Shown here: positions 47,991-56,966 of the stretch, piece after piece | How positions within the stretch are numbered: the stretch's first letter is position 1 | Layout: the number at the start of each line of letters is the position of its first letter | Assembly (NCBI GenBank): GCA_016744995.1 | Contig: JADGDG010000018.1 | Location: forward strand, 17,278 to 81,277 | From: Gammaproteobacteria bacterium | GTDB lineage: Bacteria > Pseudomonadota > Gammaproteobacteria > GRL18 | DNA length: 64,000 nucleotides | Reading direction: 5' to 3' | Translations under genes and position numbers: made by a program | Notes under the pieces: model-generated | Databases searched by the model: none | Told to the model about the DNA's origin: nothing | What the model saw: the letters and a program-made list of their open reading frames with translations, nothing else

Positions 47991-49091
47991 TTAGTCAGGG
48001 AGTGCAGGACCTTCCTCACCCCAGCATAACACTGCCCCACATCCGGGTGTTTCAAATAAATCAATGCGATCCAGCTGTGGTAGTGAATCCGCCATTCTAG
48101 CTTTGATCCAGTGGAGTAAACTGGTCACATCAGCCTCTTCAATCCCTTCGAGGCAGTCCAGTTGATGGTGATCAAGCTGCTCATAAACTGGTTTAAAAAT
48201 AGTCTTCACATCACCATAATCCACCGTCCAGCCCATGACTTTGTCCAGTGGCGCAGTCAGATGCAAACGGATCAGGTAGCTGTGCCCGTGCAGTTGACGA
48301 CGCTTATCATTTTCTGCAACCTGAGTAAGCCGCAAGGCACTTTCAAAACGCTGCTCTTTCCAGATACGATAATGTTCACCATTATAATGACAGCCTGAGG
48401 TATGGGTTTCATAAACAGTGACCCAGGACAACTGTTCAAAATCTGGCTTCAACTGTTGCCAGATCCAGTTTGCCAGAACCTCGGATGTGGGATTTTCCAG
48501 TCCATTAATATCATTGAGGCAGGCAAAGTCCAATTGTTCGTGTAATGGTTTCCAGAATTGATCAATCTGCTCAAAATCCACCCCCATATCAACAGGCCTG
48601 TTAGAGCCCAGATTCTGGTTCGCATGCAAAATAACTTCAAAACCATGACCGTGCATACGCCCGCATTGATGACCTGAGGGTACATTGGGCAGCTGGTGCG
48701 CGGCTTCAAAGCGGTAACGCTTCCAGATATGCGCATGACCGTTATTATCCAGATCAACACCACAGTCATGGGTACTTTGAATGGCAACCCGATCAATGCC
48801 CTGCAAATCAATTTTTTTGTGGATCCAGCGAGCAAGATTTTCATCCGTCGGTACATCCAGATGCTGATTCAACAAGGTATAGTTTAACGGTTCAACGGTA
48901 GTTTGCAGGTGCGCTTTAAGAAAACTGACTGGTTCTTGCGACATCTTCTCTGCCGACTTAAGAGGCACCCGAACAGAAGCTGTGTAACTATGCCCGTGTA
49001 AATTTGCTGCAGGATGTTTTTCCGGCAGTATATTAATTTGACAGGCAGACTCAAAAGGTACGGTCGCCAGATAAAAAAGTTGTTCGCTCAT
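47991..49091 (-). CDS. queD: Triple-domain QueD/PTPS-family 6-carboxytetrahydropterin synthase
   Basis: A 366 aa protein, three times the length of usual QueD (about 120). Three PTPS domains lie in tandem. Domain 2 (about 125-245) is complete: RFEAAHQLPNV, the catalytic cysteine and histidines in GHQCGRMHGHG, and VYETHTSGC. Domain 1 (about 1-124) keeps NLHGHSYTASV, but the zinc His is Cys (FESACQI) and the catalytic Cys is missing. Domain 3 (about 246-366) keeps QLHGHSYLIRL, but FESALRL lacks the His and the Cys is absent. So one active domain is flanked by two degenerate ones. It makes 6-carboxytetrahydropterin from dihydroneopterin triphosphate, the step before queE. Confidence 0.88.
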   Translation of the reverse strand: MSEQLFYLATVPFESACQINILPEKHPAANLHGHSYTASVRVPLKSAEKMSQEPVSFLKAHLQTTVEPLNYTLLNQHLDVPTDENLARWIHKKIDLQGIDRVAIQSTHDCGVDLDNNGHAHIWKRYRFEAAHQLPNVPSGHQCGRMHGHGFEVILHANQNLGSNRPVDMGVDFEQIDQFWKPLHEQLDFACLNDINGLENPTSEVLANWIWQQLKPDFEQLSWVTVYETHTSGCHYNGEHYRIWKEQRFESALRLTQVAENDKRRQLHGHSYLIRLHLTAPLDKVMGWTVDYGDVKTIFKPVYEQLDHHQLDCLEGIEEADVTSLLHWIKARMADSLPQLDRIDLFETPGCGAVLCWGEEGPALPD

Positions 49092-49106
49092 TGCTTGTCT
49101 GTTTAT

Positions 49107-49916
49107 CTATTTGTTAGTAAAAAACTGGAAACGCTCAATCAGTGGATCGGCACGTCCTGCTTCAGAAAAACCTTTGGCTCTGAGCAGGCAAGCCTGACAA
49201 TGACCACAGGGTGGTTGCTCACCATTATAACAGGTATGGGTATAGGCCATTGCATCCATTGCACCTAATTTTTCTGCCAGTGATACAGTATCAGCCTTAT
49301 TGAGATTCATTAAAGGGGTATGGATGGTAATATCATATTCCATTCCCAAGCGAAGCGTTTGCTCCAGAGAACTCAGAGTATTTTCCCGGCAATCAGGATA
49401 ACCACTATAATCAGTCTGAGCAACACCAGTGACCAAATGCTTAATTGAACGCTGGTAAGCATAAGCGGCAGCAAAAGTCAGAAAGATCAGATTCCTTCCC
49501 GGCACAAAGGTATTTGGTAAAGAGCCTTCAGCTGTTGTTAATAAAGAGCCCTCAGCGGTTGTTGGTAAAGAGCCTTCAGCGGTTGTTAATAAAGAGCCCT
49601 CAGCGGTTTTTAATAAAGAGCCCTCAGCGGTCGTTGGCAAAGAGCCCTCAGCTGTTGTTTCTAATGAATCATCAATCTTAATATCATCTATAAGAGCATT
49701 GCCGCCCAGTGCCGAAAAAGTATCAATAGGCAGAATATCATGTGCAACCGCAGCAATTTCAGAAACTTTTCTGGCCGCTTCCAGCTCAATTCTATGTCTT
49801 TGACCATAGTCAAAACTGAGACTGCTGACATTTTCCCGACCAAATTCTTTAATGGCCCAATATAAACAGGTGGTGGAATCCTGACCTCCTGAGAGGACAA
49901 TTAAAGCCTGACACAT
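49107..49916 (-). CDS. queC: 7-cyano-7-deazaguanine synthase QueC with repeat insertion
   Basis: A 269 aa QueC. The ATP loop is VLSGGQDSTTCLYWA; the substrate region is TFVPGRNLIFLTFAA with TDYSGYPDCRE; the zinc site is CYNGEQPPCGHCQACLLR. It converts 7-carboxy-7-deazaguanine to preQ0. Normal length is about 220-230; the extra 48 residues are six copies of an 8-residue unit (TTAEGSL plus P or L) inserted just before TFVPGRN. The insertion is in frame and probably an exposed loop. It is divergent from cobO. Confidence 0.92.
   Translation of the reverse strand: MCQALIVLSGGQDSTTCLYWAIKEFGRENVSSLSFDYGQRHRIELEAARKVSEIAAVAHDILPIDTFSALGGNALIDDIKIDDSLETTAEGSLPTTAEGSLLKTAEGSLLTTAEGSLPTTAEGSLLTTAEGSLPNTFVPGRNLIFLTFAAAYAYQRSIKHLVTGVAQTDYSGYPDCRENTLSSLEQTLRLGMEYDITIHTPLMNLNKADTVSLAEKLGAMDAMAYTHTCYNGEQPPCGHCQACLLRAKGFSEAGRADPLIERFQFFTNK
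49519..49662. repeat. Six 24-bp tandem repeats inside queC
   Basis: Units start at 49519, 49543, 49567, 49591, 49615 and 49639. On the plus strand each begins AAAGAGCC(T/C)TCAGC(G/T)G and ends in a variable TTAAT, TTGGT/C or TTTCT. The length of 24 keeps the queC frame, yielding an 8-residue repeat. The core AAGAGCCTTCAGC is shared with the repeats at 26172-26261 and, inverted, 6630-6704. Confidence 0.93.
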
Positions 49917-49998
49917 AAACTTACCTATACTCTTTTATTTATAAAAGAATTATACTGCAAATTCATAACAATCACCTAAAAATAGCAGTCAAAGAAAA

Positions 49999-50616
49999 AT
50001 GAATACAGATAAAATACAGCGCCACAATGAACGTATGAAACGGCATAAAAAAATTGTCGATGACAAAATTGACAAGGCAACTATAGAACAAGGTGTACTC
50101 ATTGTTATCACAGGCAATGGTAAAGGGAAAACTACTTCTGCCCTGGGTACCCTGCTTCGAAGTCTGGGACATGGCCATCAGTGTGCGCTGGTACAATTTA
50201 TTAAAGGTCAGTGGGATTGTGGAGAAGGTCATTTTTTTGCCGAAACAGGAGGCAAAAAAGAGAGCAGTTTAACCACTTACACCATGGACACAGGGTTTAC
50301 CTGGAATTCCCAGGATTTTGAAAAGGATAAGCAAGCCGCAACGGCTGTTTGGCAACAGACTTTACCTCTGTTTAGTGATCCAGAGTGCCAGCTCATAGTA
50401 CTGGATGAAATCACTTATATGTTCAAATATAAATATCTTGATCTTAACGAGGTTATTACAGTATTAAAAAATCGTCCCAAACATCAAAATGTGATCATAA
50501 CCGGACGTGGAGCCCCAAAAGAACTCCTCGAACTGGCTGACACAGTCAGTGAAATCCAGCCTGTTAAACATGCATTTAATCAGGGAATTAAAGCTCAGGA
50601 AGGGATTGAGTGGTGA
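49999..50616 (+). CDS. cobO: Cob(I)yrinic acid a,c-diamide adenosyltransferase (CobA/CobO type)
   Basis: A 205 aa protein with the P-loop ITGNGKGKTTSALGTLLR, VQFIKGQWDCGE, LIVLDEITYMF (Walker B) and IITGRGAPKELLELADTV. It adenosylates corrinoids in de novo synthesis and salvage. The N-terminal 35 residues are basic. It is divergent from queC and not next to the other B12 genes. Confidence 0.95.
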   Translation: MNTDKIQRHNERMKRHKKIVDDKIDKATIEQGVLIVITGNGKGKTTSALGTLLRSLGHGHQCALVQFIKGQWDCGEGHFFAETGGKKESSLTTYTMDTGFTWNSQDFEKDKQAATAVWQQTLPLFSDPECQLIVLDEITYMFKYKYLDLNEVITVLKNRPKHQNVIITGRGAPKELLELADTVSEIQPVKHAFNQGIKAQEGIEW

Positions 50617-50689
50617 GTTTAAAACTGGTAGAAAATAATAGAGACGCCGTCAGACTGACAGCATCTCATTATTTGACTTATTGACTGGA

Positions 50690-50929
50690 CTATTTGTTCA
50701 TTGTATCCAGGACAGCATGCAGGTGCTCAGACATTTCACGTCCGCTGTCTGTCAAATAGCCGCCATCAAGCTGAGTCACAAGACCTTTGTTAAAAAGTGC
50801 TTTAGCTGATTTCACTAATACGGGATCAGCATCATGATGAATTTTTAAACCTTCCATATGTGATTCTTCAGGAAATTTGGCCAGTAATTTGATTTCATCA
50901 AATAAATTTTCTGGATAAGTTTTAATCAT
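50690..50929 (-). CDS. TIGR02647-type small protein
   Basis: A 79 aa protein. NLFDEIKLLAKFPEESHMEG and HHDADPVLVKSAKALFNKGL, then LDGGYLTDSGREMSEHL, match my memory of the TIGR02647 family, a winged-helix-like fold in gammaproteobacteria with no known role. Its start overlaps the MBL-hydrolase stop (ATGA), so they are co-transcribed. Confidence 0.75.
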   Translation of the reverse strand: MIKTYPENLFDEIKLLAKFPEESHMEGLKIHHDADPVLVKSAKALFNKGLVTQLDGGYLTDSGREMSEHLHAVLDTMNK

Positions 50930-51840
50930 AGTTCAATAACCATACCTTCTTTGGCAAAAAATGACTCGACATCACCACAATGTTCCTCATTACAGAATCG
51001 CTTCGTAAGTTCATCCATTTGTTCATCAGAACGCAGTGGATCATGGTGAAATAAGGCCAGTTTTTTTACCTGTTTACGTTGAGCAGCCTGACAGACATAT
51101 TCGACATAACTATGTCCCCAGCCAATATATTTTTGTTCATATTCTTCTTTAGTATACTGACTATCATGTATCAGCAAGTCAGCACCTTCATAGAACTGCT
51201 CAATCATAGCATTTTGTTCGTTTGCAACCAAGTCGCCTTCAGTCGCCATGTCTTCATCATAGTCAGGATCTTCGGGATCCGTAATAAAAACATTACGAAA
51301 AATTTCAGTATCATAGGCAGTGCAGAAGACTTTGCCCTCGTACTCAATTCGATACCCCAGACAAAGCACCGGATGGTTAAGATACTTGGTTTTAACAATG
51401 ATGCCGTCACCTAAATCAATAACTTCCTCTTTAAGACTAAAATATTGGATATTTGCAGCCAGTTCAGCTTCTCGAATAGGAAAATAGCGATAGGTCATCT
51501 GCCCGCCAACCACTTTCTCAAGGGTATCTTCCTCATAAGTCACTGGACCATATACCCGGATATGAGTTCCCGGTATATATGCAGGGGTAAAAAAAGGAAA
51601 TCCCATAATATGATCCCAATGAGTATGGGTCAGAAAAAGGTGTGCCTCAACAGGACCTGCTTGAGTCATCAGTTCATTTCCCAATTCTCTGAGGCCCGAA
51701 CCAGCATCAATTATAATCAATCGATTAATTTCTGGGAAACGGATTTCAAGACAGGGGGTATTACCTCCATATTTGACTGTATTAGCCCCGGGACAGGGGA
51801 TTGAGCCTCTAACGCCCCAGAACTTGATTAACATTTTCAC
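50926..51840 (-). CDS. Metallo-beta-lactamase-fold hydrolase
   Basis: A 304 aa protein beginning MLIKFWGVRGSIPCPG, with YGGNTPCLEI, the zinc motif FLTHTHWDHIMGFPFF, and later histidines in YLNHPVL, IHDSQYT and LFHHDPLRS. This branch resembles cyclic-nucleotide phosphodiesterase/PhnP-like enzymes, which hydrolyse phosphodiester bonds. An acidic insertion lies near 195-215 (TDPEDPDYDEDMATEGD). The substrate is unknown. It is the first gene of a two-gene unit with the TIGR02647 gene. Confidence 0.85.
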   Translation of the reverse strand: MKMLIKFWGVRGSIPCPGANTVKYGGNTPCLEIRFPEINRLIIIDAGSGLRELGNELMTQAGPVEAHLFLTHTHWDHIMGFPFFTPAYIPGTHIRVYGPVTYEEDTLEKVVGGQMTYRYFPIREAELAANIQYFSLKEEVIDLGDGIIVKTKYLNHPVLCLGYRIEYEGKVFCTAYDTEIFRNVFITDPEDPDYDEDMATEGDLVANEQNAMIEQFYEGADLLIHDSQYTKEEYEQKYIGWGHSYVEYVCQAAQRKQVKKLALFHHDPLRSDEQMDELTKRFCNEEHCGDVESFFAKEGMVIEL

Positions 51841-51880
51841 ATTGTAAACCTAGTAGCCGAATTCGGCTTTAAAAATATAG

Positions 51881-52744
51881 TTAACTTACCTGAAGAAAAA
51901 TGGCGGCTTTTTCAATTGATTCTTGTATGCTTTCATGCATTTGAGTCAACTCTCCCCAGGACAATTTGCTATCAGCAAAAAGCCTACCCACATATTCTTC
52001 ACTAACAAAATGATTGCCTGCAGAGCCCATTTCAAAAATATTAGCATAAAGATCAGCAATTGCCACACTGGAAATTAAAAGTCTGTGATCTTCATCAGAT
52101 TTTTCAGGCTCATGGTGATATTGCATGGTGCTGACAATATTATCGTTTAATTTCCATTTTCTGGCAATAATAGCACCGCAATGCTGGTGATTAAATCCAA
52201 ATATTGACATTTCTGCTTCATCGAGTGATATTTTTTGTTCTCTGGCAATTACAAGACAGCGTGAATACTCCTCAGCAAAACAATGAGCCATCGGTATTTT
52301 ACCCAAATCATGCAATAAACCTGCGAGAAAAAATTCCTCTCTCTGATTCGAAGGTATTTTTTGCTCCGAAGCAATCGCTTTTGCCGTCACAGCAACACAA
52401 AGTGAGTGTTTCCAGAAACCATCCATGGCCAGACTAGCCTGCTTTGATTTTTTCATATTACCTAAAACCGCAGTACTTAAAGACAGATTTTTTACCGTAT
52501 TAATCCCTAATATGATAATGGCACGTGTCAGGGAAGAAATGTGATTTGGCAATGAATAATAGGCTGAATTAATCAGTTTAAGTACATTTCCTGCCAATAC
52601 GGGATCCAGTGAAATAATTTTGTTCAAATCATTTGGTGAGACATTCTGCTGATTACAGACTTCCAATACTTTGGTCACCGTAGTCGACAAACTGGGCATT
52701 TTACCTACATAAGCCTGAATAGCTTGTAAATGTTGTTCTGACAC
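51881..52744 (-). CDS. HDOD-domain signalling protein
   Basis: A 287 aa protein consisting of one HDOD domain. MPSLSTTVTKVLEVCNQQNV and IISLDPVLAGNVLKLINSAY give the family start, ITLGINTVK-like spacing is present as AIIILGINTVKNLSL, and LAGLLHDLGKIPMAH keeps an HD pair. HDOD proteins act in signalling and motility control. No output domain is attached. It is divergent from the fumarase gene. Confidence 0.88.
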   Translation of the reverse strand: MSEQHLQAIQAYVGKMPSLSTTVTKVLEVCNQQNVSPNDLNKIISLDPVLAGNVLKLINSAYYSLPNHISSLTRAIIILGINTVKNLSLSTAVLGNMKKSKQASLAMDGFWKHSLCVAVTAKAIASEQKIPSNQREEFFLAGLLHDLGKIPMAHCFAEEYSRCLVIAREQKISLDEAEMSIFGFNHQHCGAIIARKWKLNDNIVSTMQYHHEPEKSDEDHRLLISSVAIADLYANIFEMGSAGNHFVSEEYVGRLFADSKLSWGELTQMHESIQESIEKAAIFLQVS

Positions 52745-52901
52745 ACAAAACCTCAGATTCTTTTTATAAAGACATAGCCTAACTATAGTCGTTTATTAAT
52801 AATTTTTCCTGTTTCAGCTCCTGACTGGCCTCTTTTTTAAACTTCGTCTACTTTAATAATATGCTATCATTAAATTGATTAAATTTATTAAAGTGGCCGC
52901 T

Positions 52902-54419
52902 ATGACACCAATTAAACAAGAAGATCTCATTAAAAGCATTGCTGATGCCTTGCAGTTTATTTCATATTATCACCCCAAAGATTATATTCAGGCGCTTGGC
53001 GCAGCTTATGAAATGGAGCAATCTGCAGCAGCCAAAGATGCCATTGCCCAGATTTTATATAATTCACGCTTATGTGCTGAGGGGCATCGCCCGATTTGTC
53101 AGGATACCGGTATTGTTGTTGTGTTTCTGGATATTGGTATGGATGTTCAATGGGACTGTCAAATGAATCTTGACGATATGGTCAATGAAGGCGTTCGACG
53201 GGCTTATTCACATCCTGATAATATTCTACGGGCTTCAGTTCTTGCCGATCCCGCCGGTGCAAGGAAAAATACCCGAGACAATACACCTGCAGTCATTCAT
53301 ACCCGCCTGGTGCCGGGCAATACTGTGCATATTAAAATTGCCGCCAAAGGTGGTGGCTCTGAAAATAAAGCAAAATTTGCTGCATTGAACCCCAGCAGTG
53401 ATCTGGTTGAGTGGATCTTGAAATCTGTCTCTGAGATGGGTGCCGGCTGGTGCCCTCCCGGCATTATGGGGATCGGTATTGGCGGCACGCCAGAAAAAGC
53501 CATGTTGTTAGCTAAAGAGTCCTTGCTGGAACCGGTCAATATTCAGGACTTGATAAAGAAATCTGAGCAGGGAAATAAATTAAGCAGACCAGAAGAACTG
53601 CGTCTTGAACTCTATGAAAAAATTAATGCCCTTGGTGTTGGTGCTCAAGGACTGGGTGGGCTGACCACTGTCGTCGATGTCAAAATTCTGGATTATCCTA
53701 CTCATGCCGCATCACTGCCGGTTGCCATTATTCCAAATTGTGCTGCAACCCGACATACTCATTTTACCCTTGATGGCTCAGGACCTGTCGAGTTCACACC
53801 ACCAAAGCTGGAAGACTGGCCTGAAGTTACCTGGTCTGCCTCTCCTGAATCAAAACATGTCAACCTGGATAGCATCACTCCAGAAGAAGTTAAGAGCTGG
53901 AAACCCGGCGAACGACTTCTACTCAATGGTAAATTGCTGACGGGTCGGGATGCTGCCCATAAGCGAATTGTCGATACATTAGCCAGAGGCGAGGCCTTAC
54001 CTGAGGGTGTTAATTTTAAAAATCGCTTTATCTATTATGTTGGCCCGGTTGATGCTATTGGCGGTGAATCAGTTGGCCCTGCTGGTCCAACAACCTCCAC
54101 AAGAATGGATAAATATACAGAAACCATGTTAGCTGAAACCGGCTTGATTGGCATGGTTGGAAAAGCTGAGCGCGGCCCTGCTGCAATTGAAGCAATCAAA
54201 AAGCATCAGGCTGTTTATCTGACAGCGGTGGGAGGTGCGGCTTATCTGATCTCTAAAGCAATCGAAAAATCAACTGTGATCGCCTATAAAGAATTAGGCA
54301 TGGAAGCCATTTATGAGTTTGAGGTAAAAGATATGCCTGTCACAGTTGGTGTGGATGTACATGGGGAATCAGTCCACACAACCGGACCGGCGAAATGGTC
54401 AAAACTCATCCATAAATAG
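52902..54419 (+). CDS. fumA: Fumarate hydratase class I (single chain, [4Fe-4S])
   Basis: ATG 52902 is preferred over a TTG at 52875 (505 aa). The alpha part has RPICQDTGIVVVF with a cluster cysteine, MGAGWCPPGIMGIGIGGTPE and GAQGLGGLTTVVDVKI. The beta part has PVDAIGGESVGPAGPTTSTRMD and GMVGKAERG. The enzyme interconverts fumarate and malate in the TCA cycle and is oxygen-sensitive. It is a single gene in this window. Confidence 0.93.
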   Translation: MTPIKQEDLIKSIADALQFISYYHPKDYIQALGAAYEMEQSAAAKDAIAQILYNSRLCAEGHRPICQDTGIVVVFLDIGMDVQWDCQMNLDDMVNEGVRRAYSHPDNILRASVLADPAGARKNTRDNTPAVIHTRLVPGNTVHIKIAAKGGGSENKAKFAALNPSSDLVEWILKSVSEMGAGWCPPGIMGIGIGGTPEKAMLLAKESLLEPVNIQDLIKKSEQGNKLSRPEELRLELYEKINALGVGAQGLGGLTTVVDVKILDYPTHAASLPVAIIPNCAATRHTHFTLDGSGPVEFTPPKLEDWPEVTWSASPESKHVNLDSITPEEVKSWKPGERLLLNGKLLTGRDAAHKRIVDTLARGEALPEGVNFKNRFIYYVGPVDAIGGESVGPAGPTTSTRMDKYTETMLAETGLIGMVGKAERGPAAIEAIKKHQAVYLTAVGGAAYLISKAIEKSTVIAYKELGMEAIYEFEVKDMPVTVGVDVHGESVHTTGPAKWSKLIHK

Positions 54420-54485
54420 GTTTACCCTGTTTATTGAGCGCTTTTTTAGACAAGTTAGATTGAATGAATACTAAGGTGTGGCTGC

Positions 54486-54738
54486 CCTGTAATGTCACTG
54501 TTCAAAAATCAAAAGAAGGGGGGACGTTCGGACTAAATGCTGAGCCTTTTGATTGCACCCGACACTGATTCGTCTAACTGGGGACGCTTCTAGCCCGTCC
54601 ATGGGTCACTTGACAGAAAACGTCCATGTTTTCTGACACCCCAGTTAGACGAACCAGTCTCGCGTACACTCTTCTACCTCAGTTGTCCTCACTGGTGTTG
54701 TCCAAAAGCAAAGAAACAGCAACAGCACTCTAACTCAG
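54486..54738. repeat. Copy A of a dispersed repeat, with internal palindrome
   Basis: The region begins CCTGTAATGTCACTGTTC, then AAAAGAAGGG and GGACGTTCGGACTAAATGC, and ends TGTCCAAAAGCAAAG ... TAACTCAG. Copy B at 57551-57688 has the same ends. Copy A has an extra segment of about 110 bp, bounded by the perfect inverse complements TCGTCTAACTGGGG (54570-54583) and CCCCAGTTAGACGA (54639-54652). It looks like a non-coding mobile-element end. From 54739 to 55104 I see nothing recognisable. Confidence 0.75.
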
Positions 54739-55129
54739 AAAGGTACAGTGACAATAATTTTGCTTTTTCTTTTGCTGTAGGTGAGTAATAAAGATTCATA
54801 CTAAATATCAGTCAGCATTAGTAAATGCTTAATCTGTCAGACATGACCTATACCTCCATCAAGCACAACTTATATTTTGAGTTAAATTCTCAAAAACAGT
54901 GATATCTAAATATAAAGATTCCTGGTTTCTACTGTGTGATATTTTAGTTTTATTTTCAAATAATCAAATTTTAGTAGCAAGTAATACATAAAATTGAGCA
55001 AAACTCATTGAAATTGTGTTATTTTTGACTTAATCACCAATAATGTTTAATTGAGAAATACGGAAGCGGGTATCACCAATATGCGTGTTTCTTTAGATTT
55101 AACGGTTATGCTGAGAAATTATAGGAACT

Positions 55130-55519
55130 ATGATAGATACTTGGACTTGGAACGATGGTTGGATCCTTATGTCAGTATATTTGGCAGCCAATGACGGAAA
55201 TGCCGAACTTTGTGAAGTTTTAGGTGCAGCAGATGTAACAAATCATGCAATTCCATCAGTAGATGAGTTAACATCTGCATTTACTAAATTAAAACAGCAT
55301 GGAATCATTGAATTAAAAAAGAACAATTTTATAATTGAAAAAAAATTTCTTGAAAGTTTGAAAAAATCTTATAATTCAAAAGGGGGGTTATTTGAAACAG
55401 CGAATAAAGGAAAGAAATGGTTAGTTAAAAATAAATTACTAATCATAAATGATTCAATTATTGAAATAACTGAAGAGCAATTAACTGTTGCACATACAAA
55501 GTACATACAAAAAAATTAG
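55130..55519 (+). CDS. Cassette 1 protein, unknown
   Basis: A 129 aa protein with a TAGGA ribosome site before ATG 55130. The N-terminal part (WTWNDGWILMSVYLAANDGN) and the middle (DELTSAFTKLKQHGIIELKK) suggest a winged-helix-like fold; the C-terminus is lysine-rich and strongly AT-biased in codon use. It is carried in a cassette starting at 55106 (core GTTATGC at 55105) and ending in attC1. Function unknown; many cassette proteins are of this sort. Confidence 0.7.
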   Translation: MIDTWTWNDGWILMSVYLAANDGNAELCEVLGAADVTNHAIPSVDELTSAFTKLKQHGIIELKKNNFIIEKKFLESLKKSYNSKGGLFETANKGKKWLVKNKLLIINDSIIEITEEQLTVAHTKYIQKN

Positions 55520-55526
55520 AAACTGA

Positions 55527-55584
55527 GCATAACCAGGAGATGCATGGTAGGCAAAAAGACGCCACCATGATCTCAGCGTTAGAT
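55527..55584 (+). other. attC1 recombination site (58 bp)
   Basis: Inverse core AGCATAAC (55526-55533) and core GTTAGAT (55578-55584). Between them, GAGAT-GCATGGTAGGC pairs with GCCACCATG-ATCTC around a short loop. The inverse core matches the cassette 1 start, GTTATGCT at 55105. Confidence 0.8.
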
Positions 55585-55620
55585 CTAAAAATGTAGAAAA
55601 CACAAAGGAAATATCAAGAT

Positions 55621-56136
55621 TTGAAATATATTATTTTTTTAGTTCTCTCAACATTGAGTTTTGGTTGTGATCAAAATATTATTTCTAAAAAATCCATGAG
55701 TAATTTTTTAGAAAATTATAACCAGTTTATTATTAACCCCAAAGTACAAGAAATAGATAATTATTTTTCAACTGAAGTTGTTGGTTTTTATAAATTTCAT
55801 GATTTGGGTCCTAATATTGAAACTGATTGCCCAACTGAAGGTTGTGTAGTTTTTATAGATATAGATTTTTTAAAAAAATTGATAAAAAAGCATGAAAACA
55901 AAGCAATTAAACAGAAAGTCATGAGAACAAAAAGTTTAATTCAATATCCAGAAAATAATTATTTTTCTATTGTTACTACAGATGTAACAGAAGAAGAATT
56001 AGTAAATGATTCTACCATGTTAGAAACATCAAACTACACTGAAAAAATTTATTTAAATATCATTAATAAGCGACTAATTATTACTCAATTTGAAATTATA
56101 CTGAATTCAGTAACTGGTAAAAATATCGAAATATGA
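55621..56136 (+). CDS. Cassette 2 predicted lipoprotein, unknown
   Basis: A 171 aa protein that starts with TTG 55621, with AAGGAAA upstream. The leader ends in the lipobox LSFGC (YIIFLVLSTLSFGCDQN), so it is probably a lipid-anchored envelope protein. The mature part has TDCPTEGCVVFIDIDFLKK with two cysteines, and a repeated strand pattern near the end. Codon use is very AT-rich. I recognise no family. It fills cassette 2, which starts at 55579. Confidence 0.7.
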   Translation: MKYIIFLVLSTLSFGCDQNIISKKSMSNFLENYNQFIINPKVQEIDNYFSTEVVGFYKFHDLGPNIETDCPTEGCVVFIDIDFLKKLIKKHENKAIKQKVMRTKSLIQYPENNYFSIVTTDVTEEELVNDSTMLETSNYTEKIYLNIINKRLIITQFEIILNSVTGKNIEI

Positions 56137-56138
56137 AA

Positions 56139-56268
56139 ATCTAACAAAATTGAGGAGATGGATCACTGGGGCTTAGCGATTTTTAAAGAACTATTGAGTG
56201 TATTTTAATATTGTTATTTTTATCAGGCTCTTTCCTTGCCCCAGTGACCACTCAAAATGGCGTTGAGG
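56139..56268 (+). other. attC2 recombination site (130 bp)
   Basis: Inverse core ATCTAAC (56139-56145), matching the cassette 2 start GTTAGAT. CACTGGGGC pairs with GCCCCAGTG, and the core is GCGTTGAGG (56262-56268) after CTCAAAATG. The loop contains about 60 nt of AT-rich DNA. Confidence 0.75.
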
Positions 56269-56316
56269 CTGTAGAATTACTCCAATAGAGTGATTGAATA
56301 GAGTGATTCAAAGTGA

Positions 56317-56595
56317 TTGAAGACACCCACAAAATCATTATTACCGGTTCGCTATTATCATCTGGTCTTCACCCAGCCACATGAATTCAATGGCTGGTGT
56401 CAGCTGCATCCTGAGATAATGTATGCCCTGTTGTTTAAAGCAGTCTGGCAAACACTGTCACAGTTTTCCAGGGATCATAAACGTTTACGAGGGCAACTGG
56501 GAGTCACTAGTGTTCTGTACACATGGGGGCAAAATTTACAACGCCATGTTCATCTGCATTGTTTAATTCCTGGTCTGGCACTTAAAAGTGATTGA
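56317..56595 (+). pseudogene. IS91-family transposase fragment inside cassette 3
   Basis: An internal part of an IS91-type (Y2/HUH) transposase: LLPVRYYHLVFTQPHEFN and SVLYTWGQNLQRHVHLHCLI with the HxHxH-type motif. The N-terminal zinc finger and the rest of the catalytic domain are missing. A perfect 22-bp direct repeat, AAGTGATTGAAGACACCCAC plus AA, lies at 56311-56332 and 56586-56607, on either side. A C-terminal remnant lies at 57719-57880. Confidence 0.8.
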
Positions 56596-56966
56596 AGACA
56601 CCCACAATTTGAATAAAAAATGGTAAAGTTTTCAGATAAAATTTATTATTGACTGAAAAAAAGAGTGGGATCAATTATAAAGTAAGTCTATTTTAGGAAA
56701 ACAGAATAGCAAAGCATGTCAGTAAGGATAAATCTGAAAATATCAGACAGGGTTGAGTTAACAAGAAAGTGTTGCCAGGAAGATTAAAGATTGAGTTAAA
56801 TGGAAATGGGAATCAAGTGAGTATTTTTAAATGGAATGAAATTATGGCTGTCCTGCAATGTGGCCTTGCCCTTTCGATACAAGCAGAATTTTGAATAGGT
56901 GCTACGTCCAAAATTTACATTCCAATTGCTCATTAGAATTTTATTAAATATAAAAACACATTCTAT

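Noticed and set aside
49445..49681. Plus-strand frame with KSLQRLLIKSPQRLL repeats
   Set aside because: Antisense shadow of the queC tandem repeat, with no ribosome site.
54739..55104. Integrase gene or attI upstream of cassette 1
   Set aside because: No tyrosine recombinase frame exists on either strand here; the sequence is AT-rich and unassigned.
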